Source: Tetracentron sinense (taxonomy: Eukaryota > Streptophyta > Magnoliopsida > Trochodendrales > Trochodendraceae). Taken from it: a DNA stretch of 64,000 nucleotides. Made by a program: the position numbers and the translations under genes. The notes beneath the pieces are model-generated. The model was not told the DNA's origin. It did no database searches and saw only the letters and a program-made list of their open reading frames with translations. Position 1 is the first letter of the stretch. Every line of letters starts with the position of its first letter. The DNA lies in NCBI GenBank assembly GCA_015143295.1, contig CM026557.1, positions 30,041,760-30,105,759 of the forward strand, read 5' to 3'. Shown here piece by piece: positions 12,092 to 22,600 of this stretch.

Positions 12092-12106
12092 GTTGCCCCT
12101 CTTTGC
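12092..12106 (-). other. Polypurine tract of the Ogre-like element
   Basis: On the minus strand this reads GCAAAGAGGGGCAAC directly before the 3' LTR, the expected position for plus-strand DNA priming. Confidence 0.8.
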
Positions 12107-12363
12107 TGGAGAATGCCAAGGTTAGTGATTTGAATGTCAAAGACTGGAATCAACCTATTTTTACACCGAGCTCGGATCTCAGAGATGTAGAATGATGACA
12201 TGTATGCATGCAGTACGAATGGTGGGTGCAATGACGCGGTACGGCCATTGCTGGGGGTGAGCGAGTAGTTCAGACTACTCACTGAGGATTGATGGATGTA
12301 AGGATGACACAGTCCAGAGGCGTTAGCTGGAGGGATTTGATCGAGTTGATCGAAAAGACACAC

Positions 12364-12518
12364 AGGGCATTGGGAACACGCAGGGTGTTGAAGGGATGAT
12401 ATACGAGTGGTGTACACTGTAAAGGTACACACGGGATGTTGAGGACACACGGAGTGTCGAAGACGAGGACATGTAGGAGGTAATGTTGCGGTATAGCGAG
12501 ATTGCCTAGGAGTATACC
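12364..12518. repeat. Ogre-like 3' UTR tandem repeat, part 1
   Basis: Units at about 12364 and 12434 share GGATGYYGAGGACACACGG and GTGTCGA. The array continues at 22810 after the E1 insertion, which lies almost exactly at a unit boundary. Confidence 0.78.
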
Positions 12519-12947
12519 TGTCACGCCCCAAAATACCCCCTAGGAGTTAAGGGATACTTTAGAGGTGACTACGTGTACCTGTCAAACCATCCTGTAATGC
12601 AAGAGGCTAAACATAATATAATACAATGATAATCAGAGCGCGGAAACTAAACATAAGTGCGGAAGCATAAGCCAACTTTTCTTTTCTTCTATAACTCCAA
12701 ATAGTATTCCAAGTTAACATATACCAAATACAATCAAAGTAAAGGTGGACATGCCCACCTATCAAAATACAAAAAGGAACTCTCTAATCCTCTCCTCTCA
12801 ACAGTAGTCGAGGTATGGCCACACATCCAAGTCCCCATCCTCCTGAGACTGCCATGGGATAGGTGGTTCCCTCTCCTCTACATACTCCTCCTCGACCCAA
12901 GGCTCGGGGTCGAGGACATCCACAGTACCTGCCGACATAAAAGTACG

Positions 12948-12968
12948 GCTGAGCATGGAATACTCAGC
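12948..12968 (-). other. Conserved LTR hairpin (E1 3' LTR)
   Basis: This is the GCTGAG...CTCAGC stem-loop found in all Tekay-type LTRs of the window that extend this far. Confidence 0.7.
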
Positions 12969-13218
12969 GAGTACAAACTACTAGCTAACCATAACAATAG
13001 CGAAAGCATAACAACAGTGAGCAATACAAGATATAAATTTAAAGCAATAGTGAAAGCATAAGATACATAGCCATATCTTGACATGCGTGTATGAATGCAA
13101 AAACCTCGGTAAAACTCATGTCTCGGAAACCTTTTTCGTGTCTCGGTCAAATCATGTATGTGTATCGTGTCTTGTCTTGTATTTCATGTCTTGATTTGTT
13201 CTTGACTTGTATACTTGT

Positions 13219-13735
13219 GAGCCAGAGGCTAGCACCCTTCCTTGGGCTACCAACCTCCTTGTCATGTTCTTGTTCCATTTCTCTTGTGAGCCAGAGGCTA
13301 ACACCCTTCCTTGGGCTACCAACCTCCTTGTCATGTTCTTGTTCCGTTTCTCTTGTGAGCCAGAGGCTAGCACCCTTCCATGGGCTACCAACCTCCTTGT
13401 CATGTTCTTGATCCGTTTCTCTTGTGAGCCAGAGGCTAGCACCCTTCCTTGGGCTACCAACCTCCTTGTCATGTTCTTGATCCGTTTCTCTTGTGAGCCA
13501 GAGGCTAGCACCCTTCCTTGGGCTACCAACCTCCTTGTCATGTTCTTGTTCCGTTTCTCTTGTGAGCCAGAGGCTAGGAAGGGATTCATTTCTCTTGTGA
13601 GCCAGAGGCTAGCACCCTTCCTTGGGCTACCAACCTCCTTGTCATGTTCTCTCTTGCATTTCACTTGTGAGCCAGAGGCTAGCACCCTTCCTGGGGCTAC
13701 CAACCTCCTTGTCATGTTCTTGATTCATTTCATAT
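13219..13735. repeat. 69-bp minisatellite in E1 3' LTR
   Basis: Units begin GAGCCAGAGGCTAGCACCC at 13219, 13288, 13357, 13426, 13495, 13564, 13599 (after a shortened unit) and 13669. The sister LTR has seven units, so copy number changed after or during the last transposition. Confidence 0.97.
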
Positions 13736-14699
13736 ACAAATACAATCTTGGAAAAATCCGGTTTCATGCATGCATGCGTGCTTGTGTGCTTGTCAATAGT
13801 GGTAATCATGATGACATACTTGAATGGGCGGATCACATGACTATGGCATTTCAATCCTTAACATAGTGGTATGAAGATTTAGGCAACATATAGCACATTT
13901 GAGCAATTTATCATTTCTAAGAACATTTACACAATTTCTATTTCCATTTTCTTCATTAAGTCCATTTATCCCTTGTTTAGTCATTTTATCAAACACCCGG
14001 TGGGCCACATTTCTTAGTCCTTCCATTTCCCTTATTTAGTGCGTATTTTTCAGCAAGACATCAAGGTACATTCGTTATTTGTAAAGTGCCCATCTTCCAT
14101 TTTCCTTTTCACACATCACACAACATCCATACGGCATCCAATCGCCTCAATCGACATCCCATCCACACATTTATTCCATTCCCCTTATCTTGTTTATATT
14201 TGTTGAGTTAATACAATGCATAGGGAAGGAAAAGCATAATATATATAATCACCATTTACACTAGAAAACCTAGGTTATTGCTAGGGAAAGTTAGTAGGGT
14301 GTACTAACCTTAGATCAAGGTTTGATCTTGAAGAAACCTTGAAATAGAAGCTCTATTTGGAAGGAGGAAGCCTTTGCTTGAAGGGGACTTGAGTTGGGGG
14401 AAGAAACCTCTTTCAAAACGTGAGTGAGTGCTGCCCTAGCTTGGAGAATGCACCTCCACACGAGCTTGAGTTGAAATCTTGAAGAAAACGTGCTTGGGGA
14501 CGATCTAGGGTCTTCACCCCTTTGATTTCTTCTCCAAAAGCAACCTAGGTTTAGGAAACCCTTTTCTCTTCTCTCTTATCTCCCAAATCTCTCTAAGTAT
14601 AGTGAATGATGCCCTAAGGCTCGGGCAAGCCTTAAGGAGAAAGGGTTTAACCCCCAAAAGACGATGAAGCCCTTACTGAAATTTCTGCAAAAACGCGAA

Positions 14700-14894
14700 G
14701 ACCGAGCGATCGGTGGTTATGACCGATCGATCGGTTGCCTACCGAGCGATCGGTGTTTATGACCGATCGATCGGTCAAAACTCACTCTCTGGAAAATTTC
14801 CCCATACAAAATTTCTGACCGTGCGATAGCTACCGATCGATCGGTTATGGACCGATCGATCGCTGACTGGACCGAGCGATCGGTGCTCTGAATG
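14700..14894. repeat. CGATCG palindrome array in E1 3' LTR
   Basis: Alternating ACCGAGCGATCGGT and ACCGATCGATCGGT motifs, about eight sites, with spacers such as GGTTATG and TTGCCT. The motifs are self-complementary and sit in the 5' (U3) part of the LTR in element sense. Confidence 0.93.
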
Positions 14895-15096
14895 TCTGGA
14901 CTGTTTTGACCATATCTTTTGACTCGCTCGTCGGATTTCGACGATTCAACTTGCGTTGGGTTCGTCTTTCGAAAACGCACATTTGTAACGCTTCGGAATT
15001 TCCAATTTCTCCGTTATTTATTAATTAGACTACGAAAACGGCCAATTAGCTATGAAAGTGCCATTCATTAAAGATGAAAAAGTCCGGGGTGCTACA

Positions 15097-15110
15097 TTCT
15101 CCCCCCCTTA
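15097..15110 (-). other. E1 polypurine tract
   Basis: On the minus strand this reads TAAGGGGGGGAGAA immediately upstream of the 3' LTR. Confidence 0.92.
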
Positions 15111-15206
15111 CAAAAATTTCGTCCTCGAAATTTGGACAATGCTTGCTTTACAAATTTAACAACTTAGCATAACAATTCGAAACAAAATTACAAGTTATAC
15201 CCAAAA

Positions 15207-17270
15207 TCATTCAAACAACTCGGGGTACTTCGCCTTGACTTCGGCCTCACGTTCCCATGTAGCCTCTTCTCGAGCGTGATGTTGCCATTGCACGAGAACT
15301 AGCGGAATAGTCTTGTTGCGAAGTACTTGGTCTCTTCGATCCAAAATATGAACCGGCTTCTCAACCAAAGTGAGATCCTCTCGAATCTCAACCGGATCAA
15401 GCTCGATGACGTGAGAAGGATCCGGGATGTACTTCCGAAGCTGGGAGATATGAAACACGTTGTGGACCGCCGCCATGTGAGCGGGCAAAGCAACACGGTA
15501 AGCCACCTCGCCAACTCGAGTAATGATCTCGAACGGACCCACATATCTCGGGCTAAGCTTGCCTCTCTTCCCGAATCGCATAACACCTTTGGTCGGTGAA
15601 ATCCTTACAAACACAAAATCACCGACTCGGAATTCAAGATCCCTCCTTCGGTTGTCGGCATAGCTTTTCTGTCTATCTTGTGCGGTCTTCAACCTCTCCC
15701 GTATAAGCTTGACCCTATCCGCGGTTCGTTCAATCAACTCGGGGCCCAAAATCTTTCTTTCTCCCACTTCATCCCAATACAACGGGGATCTGCAACTCCT
15801 TCCGTACAAAGCCTCGAAAGGCGCCATTTGTATGCTTTCTTGATAACTATTGTTGTAAGCGAATTCCACCAAAGGTAGGTGATCTTCCCAACTTCCCTTG
15901 AAGTCTAGCATACATGCTCGGAGCATATCTTCAATAACCTGATTCACCCTCTCGGTTTGCCCGTCGGTCTGTGGGTGGAAAGCTGTGCTAAAGTCTAATC
16001 GGGAGCCCATTGCACCTTGAAAACTTTTCCAAAACCTGGATGTGAATCTTGAGTCTCTATCCGACACAATACTCACTGGCACCCCATGTAATCGGACTAT
16101 TTCCTTGATGTATAGCTCCGCTAAATGATTGGAGTTTAATGTAGTCCGGTACGGTAAGAAATGAGCGGACTTCGTGAGTCTATCAATAACTACCCATATA
16201 GCATCGGTCTTCTTGACCGTCTTCGGCAATCCCACGATAAAGTCCATAGAGATATGTTCCCATTTCCACTCGGGAATAGGGAGGGACTGCAAAAGTCCAG
16301 CCGGTCTCCTGTGTTCGGCTTTGACTTGTTGGCACACCAAGCATTTAGACACATACTCCGCTATTTCTCGCTTCATGTTCCGCCACCAAAAATGCTTCTT
16401 CAAGTCCCTATACATTTTGGTACCCCCAGGGTGAACGGTGTACTTGGACCGGTGAGCCTCGTACAAGATTTCTCGCTTAAGCTTCTCATCGGCTGGGACA
16501 CATACTCTTCCCTTGAAAGTGATAATTTCATCTTCCCTCGCCGTAAAGTCCTTCCTGCCACTTTTAACTGACTTGTCTCGGCAAGAAAGTAGTTCGGCAT
16601 CCATTTCCTGCAACTCCTGGATCATGCTCAACATAAATGGCCTAACTGTGATGCTAGCCATTACCGGCCCATAGGTAGGGAGACTAAAACTGATGTCGAG
16701 GTTGGATGCATCCTCCAGCAATCTCCACTCCTTCAGCATCATATGCGCCAAAAGTCCAGTAGGCTTCCGGCTAAGAGCATCGGCTACTACATTTGCCTTG
16801 CCCGGGTGGTATTGAATGGAGCACTCATAGTCTTTCAAAAATTCTACCCATCTTCTTTGCCTCAGGTTCAACTCTTTCTGGGAAAACAAATACTTAAGGC
16901 TTTTATGATCTGTGAATACCTCAAATTGTTCCCCATAAAGATAATGTCGCCAAATCTTCAATGCAAACACAACTGCGGCGAGTTCTAAGTCATGAGTGGG
17001 GTAATTCTTTTCATGCTCCTTCAATTGTCTTGATGCGTAGGCAATGACTTTCTTATGCTGCATAAGGACACACCCAAGTCCGATATGCGAAGCATCGCTA
17101 TATACCTCATAACCACCATGTCCGGATGGCACAGTAAGGACAGGGGCTGTGGTGAGGCGTTTCTTCAACTCTTGGAAACTTACTTCACATCGGTCACTCC
17201 AACTGAACTTTGCACTTTTTCTTGTCAAGTAGGTGAGAGGTGCAGCCAAACTTGGAGAATCCCTCCACAA
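15207..17270 (-). CDS. E1 pol, second part: RNase H, integrase, chromodomain
   Basis: This open frame of 687 codons carries the rest of pol. RNase H shows D59, E96, D121 and D164. Integrase has an HHCC zinc site (H273, H280, C310, C313) and a full D343/D404/E440 triad with the expected 35-residue spacing. The C-terminus (about 636-687) is a chromodomain of the degenerate plant type, with [11 protein letters not shown] and EEATWE, thought to steer integration to chromatin. The first Met is not a real start. The frame is entered from the protease-RT frame through an extra base in a T run (plus 17248-17250). All catalytic residues are intact, so this could be functional apart from the frameshift. 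Confidence 0.95.
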   Translation of the reverse strand: MWRDSPSLAAPLTYLTRKSAKFSWSDRCEVSFQELKKRLTTAPVLTVPSGHGGYEVYSDASHIGLGCVLMQHKKVIAYASRQLKEHEKNYPTHDLELAAVVFALKIWRHYLYGEQFEVFTDHKSLKYLFSQKELNLRQRRWVEFLKDYECSIQYHPGKANVVADALSRKPTGLLAHMMLKEWRLLEDASNLDISFSLPTYGPVMASITVRPFMLSMIQELQEMDAELLSCRDKSVKSGRKDFTAREDEIITFKGRVCVPADEKLKREILYEAHRSKYTVHPGGTKMYRDLKKHFWWRNMKREIAEYVSKCLVCQQVKAEHRRPAGLLQSLPIPEWKWEHISMDFIVGLPKTVKKTDAIWVVIDRLTKSAHFLPYRTTLNSNHLAELYIKEIVRLHGVPVSIVSDRDSRFTSRFWKSFQGAMGSRLDFSTAFHPQTDGQTERVNQVIEDMLRACMLDFKGSWEDHLPLVEFAYNNSYQESIQMAPFEALYGRSCRSPLYWDEVGERKILGPELIERTADRVKLIRERLKTAQDRQKSYADNRRRDLEFRVGDFVFVRISPTKGVMRFGKRGKLSPRYVGPFEIITRVGEVAYRVALPAHMAAVHNVFHISQLRKYIPDPSHVIELDPVEIREDLTLVEKPVHILDRRDQVLRNKTIPLVLVQWQHHAREEATWEREAEVKAKYPELFE

Positions 17271-18539
17271 ATCTCCGGTAGTAGCCTGCCAATCCGAGGA
17301 AACTACGTATCTCCGTAACGCTCTTGGGCCTCTCCCAACTCATGACTGCCTCAACCTTGGCTGGATCTACAGAAATACCCTCGGCCGACACCACGTGTCC
17401 AAGAAATGCGACTTTCTCTAGCCAGAACTCGCACTTACTCAATTTGGCATATAGCCTATGCTCTCTCAACATCTCCAGAGCAAGACGGAGGTCTCGTGCG
17501 TGATCTTCCCGTGTCTGGGAATACACCAAAATGTCATCAATGAATGCAATCACGCATCGATCCAAGTAAGATCGGAACACCCGGTTCATCAAATCCATGA
17601 ATGCCGCCGGTGCATTCGTCAGCCCAAAAGGCATGACAAGGAACTCGTAATGCCCATACCGAGTCCTGAAAGCCGTCTTCTGAACATCTTCCGCCTTGAT
17701 CCTTAATTGGTGATACCCCGATCTAAGATCAATTTTGGAGAAGAATCTCGCTCCCTTCAGTTGGTCAAACAAGTCGTCTATCCTTGGCAAGGGATAACGA
17801 TTCTTGATAGTTACCTTGTTCAACTGACGGTAGTCTATACACATCCTCATAGACCCGTCCTTCTTCTTCACAAAGAGAACCGGAGCTCCCCACGGCGAGA
17901 CACTTGGTTGGATGAAACCAAGTTGTTGTAACTCCTCAATCTGCTTCTTTAATTCTTCAAGCTCTATAGGGACCATTCTATATGGTGCCCTTGAAATCGG
18001 AGCGGTACCCAGAGCAAGCTCTATAGCGAATTCGATCTCTCTATCAGGAGGTAATCCGGGAAGTTCTTCCGGGAACACATCTAAGAACTCACTCACAACT
18101 GGAATAGCCGATGAGTTTTGTGCTTCTGGGTGTGCTATACTCAAGGCTGCGAGGCGAGCAATGTCCCTCTCTCTTAATCCTCGGAAGTGAAAAGGCTTAC
18201 CCCCTTCCGGCTTGAAATTCACCATCTTTTCAAAACACGCAACATGCCCGTGATGGTTTGCCAACCAATCCATACCAAGAATGACGTCAAAGTCTAAATC
18301 TTGGAAACCCAGGACGATAAGGTCGGCTAACAATTCATTCTCCCCCACTTGAACCACACTATCCCTGAATATCTTGTCCGTATCAACCGACTTGCCGAGT
18401 GGAGTTGCAATGGTCAACTCCCACTCCAACGGAGTAGCCTCAGTCGAAAAGCCCTTTGCAAAACTTGGGGAGACAAAAGAGTGAGTGGATCCTGTGTCTA
18501 TCAACACTCGAGCGAGACATTCGTTCACTAATAAAGCGC
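17194..18539 (-). CDS. E1 pol, first part: protease and reverse transcriptase
   Basis: Counting from the first Met of the open frame (18528), the aspartic protease active site DTGS is at residues 11-14 and the linker ILGMDW near 83-88. RT follows with [10 protein letters not shown] (230-239), KIDL (D267), [10 protein letters not shown] (298-307) and the catalytic FIDD (329-332). The frame is lost at about FVEGFSK, where one extra base shifts into another frame; the correct continuation is the overlapping 15207-17270 frame. Upstream the frame is open to 18539, the acceptor of the proposed intron, with gag immediately before it. The Met is therefore unlikely to be the true start; a Gag-Pol fusion through splicing is the better reading. 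Confidence 0.93.
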
Positions 18540-18674
18540 CTGTGCGATTAAGTAACTAATATCAGTAGATTTCAAATAGTAACAAGCATCATACATAGGT
18601 AACCCTTAGTATAACTAACCGCATAACAAGCCACAGAAATTTTATACAACTTTAAACTCAAAATTCTCGCGTAC
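18540..18674 (-). other. Putative spliceosomal intron between gag and protease (E1)
   Basis: On the minus strand the sequence reads CAAG|GTACGCG at 18674 and ends CGCACAG| at 18540. The 135 bases are AT-rich beside GC-richer exons and have a CTGAT branch-like site about 23 nt before the acceptor. Joining the flanks restores VVQG then ALLVNE, the peptide normally continuous between gag and protease. Unspliced, gag stops five codons after the donor. The same intron, with the same donor heptamer but otherwise different sequence, occurs in E2 at 62595-62735. Confidence 0.8.
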
Positions 18675-19932
18675 CTTGCACGACATCGTCGGATGCACGT
18701 GCGTCTCTCTCCGATAGAGCAAAAACTCGACCCTGAGTGGCTGGGCGAGGAGGCCGGGCAGACTGTGAGGCCCTCGAAGCCTGAGAAGAGCTAGGCTGAG
18801 ATGTCTGCCTAATCGGGGGCCTGCTCCCCGAAGACTGAGCTGGCAATCGACGTCGGGGACAATCCCGAATCATGTGGCCCTGGTCGCCACAATGAAAACA
18901 GCCTCCTGTAGCCTTCCGACATTCCCCTACTGGATGCCTCCTTCCACAAAGGGTGCAGACATCATGTGAATAAGTGGGAGGAGTATAACCCGTAGCCTGA
19001 GTCACTGCAGGGCGAGGAGCATACGAGGTAGCCGGGCGAAAAGCCGGTGGAGTAAAAGGGCGGGGGGCCTGTGGTGCCGAGTACATCCTCTGTGACTGAG
19101 CCGGCCCTGCGGACTGATAAGACATAGTCCTAGCTCTCTTCTCCCCTGAACTACTAGACTGTCCCTTCTCTACTCCTCTTCTCTTAAAGAACTCTTCGGA
19201 ATTAGACTCGGCCAACAATGCTTTGTCCACAACTTCTGAATATGTCTCATGTCGGAACATTGAGACACGATCCTTGAGGTAGGCCTTCAACCCCCTCTCG
19301 AATTTCCGGGCCTTCATAGCCTCGGTAGCTATCATGTGTGGAGCAAATCGAGATAGCTCTGAGAACTTGGCTTCGTAAGCCGCTACAGACATATTACCTT
19401 GCTCCAAGGTAATAAATTCAATTTCTTTCTTTTCTTTCATCCCAACCGGAAAGTATTTCTTGTAGAAAACATCCAAGAATTCTCCCCATGTCCATTCTTG
19501 GCCTTGCCGGGTCAACTCTCGGGTCCGAAGTGCAGACTTCCACCAATGGTCGGCCTCGCCTTCAAGCATAAAGGCAGCCCATGTGACCCTCTCTACTTCC
19601 GTAGGTGCCAAAACTGAGAATATCTTCTCAAGTTGCCGAATCCAACCCTCGGCAACAAGTGGATCAATGCTTCCACAAAAAGTTGGAGGCCTCATCCTCC
19701 GGAAAGCTTCTATCCCGGCTTGGGCTCGGTTAGGAGGAGCCGGTATAAGTGCCGCATTAGGCGGGGTGGCCGGTTGCCTTGCCGCCAACATAGCCAAAGT
19801 CTCGGCTATGGATGCGAATGCTTGGGCAAAGTCGGGCTGATCATCACCCGATGGAGCATCACCTCCATTACCCCTCGTGTTGTACTCGCGACCCCGGGTA
19901 TTGCGTCTTATGATTTCTCCTGAGAACGACAA
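18658..19932 (-). CDS. E1 gag (capsid/nucleocapsid polyprotein)
   Basis: About 424 codons are open. Residues 75-240 form the retrotransposon Gag domain (EGEADHWW near 124-131, FYKKYFPVG 156-164, LEQGNMSVAAYEAKF 176-190). A proline/serine-rich linker follows, then two zinc knuckles: a CX2CX3HX4C at 326-338 and a canonical CX2CX4HX4C (CFHCGDQGHMIRDC) at 345-358. The stop at 18658-18660 lies inside the proposed intron. The frame has no ATG: upstream of codon TTG at 19932 the frame runs four codons to a TAG. A conserved TTCTCAG just there suggests an acceptor of a leader intron. Confidence 0.93.
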   Translation of the reverse strand: MSFSGEIIRRNTRGREYNTRGNGGDAPSGDDQPDFAQAFASIAETLAMLAARQPATPPNAALIPAPPNRAQAGIEAFRRMRPPTFCGSIDPLVAEGWIRQLEKIFSVLAPTEVERVTWAAFMLEGEADHWWKSALRTRELTRQGQEWTWGEFLDVFYKKYFPVGMKEKKEIEFITLEQGNMSVAAYEAKFSELSRFAPHMIATEAMKARKFERGLKAYLKDRVSMFRHETYSEVVDKALLAESNSEEFFKRRGVEKGQSSSSGEKRARTMSYQSAGPAQSQRMYSAPQAPRPFTPPAFRPATSYAPRPAVTQATGYTPPTYSHDVCTLCGRRHPVGECRKATGGCFHCGDQGHMIRDCPRRRLPAQSSGSRPPIRQTSQPSSSQASRASQSARPPRPATQGRVFALSERDARASDDVVQGTREF

Positions 19933-20222
19933 TACAGCATGAGTCTAACTTGGATACGCATTTAGTACAATTTTTCGCAATTCACTCAATACATATTCAT
20001 CAAGCACATTTAATAAGTACAACACCAATAATGTACACATGGTATATAACACAATAGCATAACATACAATTCGTGTTCCTAGTGTAGGACTCTATGTTCG
20101 GTTGAAGTTCAACCCATTTTGACTAAGACTAACTTGTTAGTCTATACTTGGAATACAACTCTCTAAGGTGATTCTAATACATTGTTCAATCATCTAAGCG
20201 ACCCTAGGGACTCTAATACCTA
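19933..20222 (-). other. E1 5' leader between PBS and gag
   Basis: About 290 bases, AT-rich, with no ORF. The last part (CCAAGTTAGACTCATG ... TTCTCAG) is conserved with the E2 leader, while the middle is diverged. Confidence 0.7.
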
Positions 20223-20236
20223 GGGCTCTGATACCA
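20223..20236 (-). other. E1 primer-binding site (initiator Met tRNA type)
   Basis: On the minus strand this reads TGGTATCAGAGCCC, four bases after the 5' LTR end; it is the standard plant Met-tRNA PBS. Confidence 0.95.
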
Positions 20237-20669
20237 CTTCTGTCACGCCCCAAAATACCCCCTAGGAGTTAAGGGATACTTTAGAGGTGACTACGTGTAC
20301 CTGTCAAACCATCCTGTAATGCAAGAGGCTAAACATAATATAATACAATGATAATCAGAGTGCGGAAACTAAACATAAGTGCGGAAGCATAAGCCAACTT
20401 TTCTTTTCTTCTATAACTCCAAATAGTATTCCAAGTTAACATATACCAAATACAATCAAAGTAAAGGTGGACATGCCCACCTATCAAAATACAAAAAGGA
20501 ACTCTCTAATCCTCTCCTCTCAACAGTAGTCGAGGTATGGCCACACATCCAAGTCCCCATCCTCCTGAGACTGCCATGGGATAGGTGGTTCCCTCTCCTC
20601 TACATACTCCTCCTCGACCCAAGGCTCGGGGTCGAGGACATCCACAGTACCTGCCGACATAAAAGTACG

Positions 20670-20690
20670 GCTGAGCATGGAATACTCAGC
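20670..20690 (-). other. Conserved LTR hairpin (E1 5' LTR)
   Basis: Same stem-loop as 12948-12968. Confidence 0.7.
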
Positions 20691-20940
20691 GAGTACAAAC
20701 TACTAGCTAACCATAAAATTAGCGAAAGCATAACAACAGTGAGCAATACAAGATATAAATTTAAAGCAATAGTGAAAGCATAAGATACATAGCCATATCT
20801 TGACATGCGTGTATGAATGCAAAAACCTCGGTAAAACTCATGTCTCGGAAACCTTTTTCGTGTCTCGGTCAAATCATGTATGTGTATCGTGTCTTGTCTT
20901 GTATTTCATGTCTTGATTTGTTCTTGACTTGTATACTTGT

Positions 20941-21425
20941 GAGCCAGAGGCTAGCACCCTTCCTTGGGCTACCAACCTCCTTGTCATGTTCTTCGTTCCA
21001 TTTCTCTTGTGAGCCAGAGGCTAGCACCCTTCCTTGGGCTACCAACCTCCTTGTCATGTTCTTGTTCCGTTTCTCTTGTGAGCCAGAGGCTAGCACCCTT
21101 CCTTGGGCTACCAACCTCCTTGTCATGTTCTTGATTCATTTCTCTTGTGAGCCAGAGGCTAGCACTCTTCCTTGGGCTACCAACCTCCTTGTCATGTTCT
21201 TGTTCCGTTTCTCTTGTGAGCCAGAGGCTAGCACCCTTCCTTGGGCTACCAACCTCCTTGTCATGTTCTTGATTCATTTCTCTTGTGAGCCAGAGGCTAG
21301 CACCCTTCCTTGGGCTACCAACCTCCTTGTCATGTTCTCTCTTGCATTTCACTTGTGAGCCAGAGGCTAGCACCCTTCCTGGGGCTACCAACCTCCTTCT
21401 CATGTTCTTGATTCATTTCATATAC
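20941..21425. repeat. 69-bp minisatellite in E1 5' LTR
   Basis: Seven units start at 20941, 21011, 21080, 21149, 21218, 21287 and 21357. Confidence 0.97.
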
Positions 21426-22387
21426 AAATACAATCTTGGAAAAACCCGGTTTCATGCATGCATGCGTGCTTGTGTGCTTGTCAATAGTGGTAATCATGAT
21501 GACATACTTGAATGGGCGGATCACATGACTATGGCATTTCAATCCTTAACATAGTGGTATGAAGATTTAGGCAACATATAGCACATTTGAGCAATTTATC
21601 ATTTCTAAGAACATTTACACAATTTCTATTTCCATTTTCTTCATTAAGTCCATTTATCCCTTGTTTAGTCATTTTATCAAACACCCGGTGGGTCACATTT
21701 CTTAGTCCTTCCATTTCCCTTATTTAGTGCGTATTTTTCATCAAGACATCAAGGTACATTCGTTATTTGTAAAGTGCCCATCTTCCATTTTCCTTTTCAC
21801 ACATCACACAACATCCATACGGCATCCAATCGCCTCAATCGACATCCCATCCACACATTTATTCCATTCCCCTTATCTTGTTTATATTTGTTGAGTTAAT
21901 ACAATGCATAGGGAAGGAAAAGCATAATATATATAATCACCATTTACACTAGAAAACCTAGGTTATTGCTAGGGAAAGTTAGTAGGGTGTACTAACCTTA
22001 GATCAAGGTTTGATCTTGAAGAAACCTTGAAATAGAAGCTCTATTTGGAAGGAGGAAGCCTTTGCTTGAAGGGGACTTGAGTTGGGGGAAGAAACCTCTT
22101 TCAAAACGTGAGTGAGTGCTGCCCTAGCTTGGAGAATGCACCTCCACACGAGCTTGAGTTGAAATCTTGAAGAAAACGTGCTTGGGGACGATCTAGGGTC
22201 TTCACACCTTTGATTTCTTCTCCAAAAGCAACCTAGGTTTAGGAAACCCTTTTCTCTTCTCTCTTATCTCCCAAATCTCTCTAAGTATAGTGAATGATGC
22301 CCTAAGGCTCGGGCAAGCCTTAAGGAGAAAGGGTTTAACCCCCAAAAGACGATAAAGCCCTTACTGAAATTTCTGCAAAAACGCGAA

Positions 22388-22600
22388 GACCGAGCGATCG
22401 GTGGTTATGACCGATCGATCGGTTGCCTACCGAGCGATCGGTGTTTATGACCGATCGATCGGTCAAAACTCACTCTCTGGAAAATTTCCCCATACAAAAT
22501 TTCTGACCGTGCGATAGCTACCGATCGATCGGTTATGGACCGATCGATCGCTGACTGAACCGATCGATCGCTGACTGGACCGAGCGATCGGTGCTCTGAA
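22388..22600. repeat. CGATCG palindrome array in E1 5' LTR
   Basis: As at 14700-14894 but with an extra ACCGATCGATCGCTGACTG unit, showing that the array gains units. Confidence 0.93.

Larger units (their letters stand above)
12519..15096 (-). repeat. E1 3' LTR
   Basis: This copy matches 20241-22804. Landmarks on the plus strand are the hairpin 12948-12968, minisatellite 13219-13735, palindrome array 14700-14894 and the terminus GGGGTGCTACA. Long open frames across the minisatellite on both strands arise because the 69-bp unit is a multiple of three. Confidence 0.95.

Noticed and set aside
13152..13866. Long overlapping open frames (187 and 219 codons) on both strands with a 23-residue repeat
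   Set aside because: They are produced by the 69-bp LTR minisatellite, whose length is a multiple of three, and recur in the other E1 LTR with a different unit number.
20941..21425. Regularly spaced repeats that could suggest a CRISPR array
   Set aside because: Units are head-to-tail with no unique spacers and lie in a plant LTR.
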